The translations under genes were made by a program, and so were the position numbers. A stretch of 64,000 nt of DNA from Phalacrocorax aristotelis. Taxonomy: Eukaryota; Chordata; Aves; Suliformes; Phalacrocoracidae. Below, piece by piece: positions 61,701 through 64,000 of this stretch (within the stretch, counting starts at the first letter, position 1; each line of letters opens with the position of its first letter). The stretch lies in assembly GCF_949628215.1 (NCBI RefSeq), contig NC_134279.1:12258041-12322040 (forward strand), given 5' to 3'. The notes under the pieces are model-generated. The model saw nothing but the letters and a program-made list of their open reading frames with translations, did no database searches and was not told where the DNA came from.

Positions 61701-64000
61701 GTCTTAGTGCATAAATTATTCACACCTGCAAAGTTGTCCTCCTCTGGTAAATCTCACTCATGGTACAGTGTTATAAGTTCTTTCCAGTAGTTTTCCAGGT
61801 TATGCTTGCTCTCATTTATGTGTAGGCTTCTTTGCAGCTCACCTTCATGATCACCTAAGCCCACGCTATATGTTATGCCAGGGAAATCAGGAAGCCTAAT
61901 GACAACTCCATGTATCAGTTCCCCTGTACTTCTGCTGTCAGGAGCTCACATTAAGGAACCATTACTTTTTTTAAAGTGGTAATTACCAAGTGGTGAGTAG
62001 AGAAAAACAAAACAGTTGTTGTGAATTGCTTAGTTAATTATACTTTGAAATGAAATTCTGAGCTTTTTGCACTATAAACATTTTATTTCTCTGCCAGTGA
62101 AAAGCAGATCATTTTAGAGATAGTAGAGCTAGTACCTTTACCTCTGGTGTCTTGGGCTGCAGTACGATGGTCATTGAAACGCAGGCCAATTACAGCAGGG
62201 GATTCCCATCCACTGTTTCTGCTCCTGCCACTTGCTTCTTCATCCTTCTCCGTACCCACAGCTGCACTAGTGGAATTACGTGGGGAGATGGATCAGGGGC
62301 CAGATTTGCATGTGTGGGGAAAAAAATATATTTTCAGTCTGAGCATGTTCCTGATCGAGCTTAAGGTGAAGAAACATGACTCTGGTGCTGGCAAAGCATA
62401 GGGATGGGCATGTGTACCTGAAGACAGGAGGGACAGGAAGGCAAGACTCTGTGCAGGCTTCCACCTTTATGTCAGTTTAGGATGATCATAAAACCTCAGC
62501 ATTAGGAAAGGTGGCATGTTAGGAAGCCATAAAAATGCAGTATCACAATGGTATAGTTTGTATTCACATATAGATTAACTTAAAGAGTGCTTAATCTAGT
62601 CAGCAGCATTCAGAAAGTGACAAACTGGAGTGACTGGAGCAGGATTCTTGTCATGCAGCTACGTATATATCCTCTTGCTGCATCGCTATGACGGAGTAAA
62701 CCATCCTCACACAATCGGTCACAGCAACTGAGCTGAGACAATATTTCCTCAAACATCGATCATCTGTTGTAATTGACTTAGGAAGTGTTCCTGCTTTATT
62801 TCACTGGATGGTTAGATGGATTAGTTGAAGCTAGTACTGAAGGTTAAGCAAGCTGCTCCTGGCACCCCTTTGACGTTTACTATGGAATACAAACATTGTT
62901 TTTAATGTCTTGCTGCATCAATACCTTGTTTAGAAGTTTCTCAAAAAAATGAAAAATATTATTTCATCATACTAGTATTTTAAAAATATTTGTAAAACTT
63001 TCCCTTAAATTGAATAATGGCTTGACTTCATATTGCATTCAGTGAAGTACTTCCTTCATAGTAAATCATCTGGAATAGATGACCTTATTTGATTTTTGTG
63101 GTTACTAAGCGACTTTGCACTCCATCAGTGAAATAGATTATGTACTCCACAGTTTCCTGGCTTTGGAAATGGAATAATTGTATCTTTTGACTAGAACCAT
63201 GCTCATGCTTTAAACTATCAGCACCAAAGGAAGCTTACTAGAATGCTTTGCTCTGCACTGTGTGTGCAAGTCCTTCTGCTCTAATACTGACTCTCAGGGA
63301 ATGCCAGCCAAGTTAAGGCAGGATAATTTTCCAAATGAATAGAATTCAGAAATGCTGAACTGTCAGCGGTGCTAAAGTTTAAATCAAAGTCATTGTTGAT
63401 TCCTAAGTTTTTACTTTAGCATTGCATAAAGCGTAATCTTGGTTTGTCCAGCTGAAGTCTCATAATGCAAAAAACTTGAGTAGCTGGAGCACATCTGAAA
63501 CAGCCCCTGCTAAATGCAATAAACCCACAACCTCTGTTCTTTCATCACTCATACATCTCTGCCATCACTTGACAGGTGTTTTGATGAACAAGCGCGATGT
63601 AGTTCATAAGACATTTGACCATACTAAATCATCTTTTTTTGTGTCTATGTGAATCACAGTGCCCATAGAAAACCTAAAGTGCTGGCATTCCACTTCTATG
63701 TTTCGATACTTTACAGAGGTGCAAATGGAAGCATAAGATAAAGCAAACTTGCATGAGCCGTGAAATTATGGAACCTGTTAGATTCACATCTTGTGGGGTG
63801 ATTTTAAAATTCCCCTTGGATCAGATACCAAATATGCTAAACAAATATTGGGATTTCTGTGATAGAGGGTTGCGAAAAAAAAAAAAGAGCTGTTAACAAC
63901 ATGCTAACAATATAATGCTATTATCATATTTATTGAGGCCATGTGACAAATAAGCATAGTTCCAGAAAAGAGGATTGAAAAGTAAATGTTTTTTCAGCTA

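Larger units (their letters stand above)
55415..64000. other. Unique non-coding stretch to window end
   Basis: No gene or mobile element is recognised over about 8.6 kb. It contains a TG/TA microsatellite (59548-59596), a pyrimidine-rich patch (about 61571-61700) and an A12 run near 63876-63887. A minus-strand frame at 60657-60953 is the most exon-like open frame in the window and is discussed as a finding, but it has no recognisable domain. A 114-codon plus frame at 58660-59004 is likewise featureless. Confidence 0.5.

Noticed and set aside
1..64000. Prokaryotic features (operons, CRISPR, phage, ribosome binding sites)
   Set aside because: CR1 LINEs, retroviral LTRs, microsatellites and the lack of dense long ORFs show vertebrate nuclear DNA, so such features are not expected and none was seen.

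Overview
This window looks like non-coding nuclear DNA from a bird. The basis is a set of CR1 LINE 3' ends with the avian-type terminus (GAATCACAGAATCACAGAATGG at a minus-strand copy, TTCCAACT...ATTCTAT at plus-strand copies) and two solo retroviral LTRs of a kind common in neoavian genomes (TGT-CTGGTTT...CAACA/CGACA ends, 5-bp target duplications). The background is AT-rich and unique, with very few repeats, as expected for a large intron or gene desert on a big chromosome. I find no convincing cellular protein-coding gene or exon, no tRNA or rRNA, no CRISPR and nothing prokaryotic. The open frames present are short and lack recognisable domains, except for three pieces of CR1 reverse transcriptase.

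Layout: 1-2.8 kb unique; 2.8-2.96 kb CR1 3' tail (+); 6.10-6.18 kb a strong near-palindromic hairpin; 9.8-10.3 kb CR1 (-) with an unbroken terminal ORF2 piece; 10.9-11.5 kb solo LTR (-); 14.3-15.2 kb an old, degraded CR1 of the ancient reptile-like lineage (+), holding a 17-G run; 18.37-18.55 kb a 59-bp direct duplication; 24.2-24.7 kb CR1 (-); 28.9-29.3 kb CR1 (+); 32.9-33.5 kb a patch of different base composition; 34.8 kb a G-rich tract; 34.95-35.65 kb a 127-bp duplication whose second copy sits between 12-bp direct repeats; 43.1 kb a G-quadruplex motif on the minus strand; 49.8-49.9 kb a CR1 3' remnant (+); 50.2-50.3 kb an A/C-only-like tract; 54.95-55.41 kb a CpG-rich solo LTR (+); 59.5 kb a TG/TA microsatellite. 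The rest is unique sequence.

The genes do not form a system here. What can act is mostly mobile-element residue: two related LTRs that carry their own promoter elements in opposite orientation, and five or six CR1 copies of clearly different ages. I did not find a previously undescribed system. The observations most worth following are the 83-nt hairpin at 6.1 kb, the duplicated 127-bp segment at 35 kb, and the CpG-dense LTR at 55 kb. All family assignments rest on reading by eye; no database search was run.
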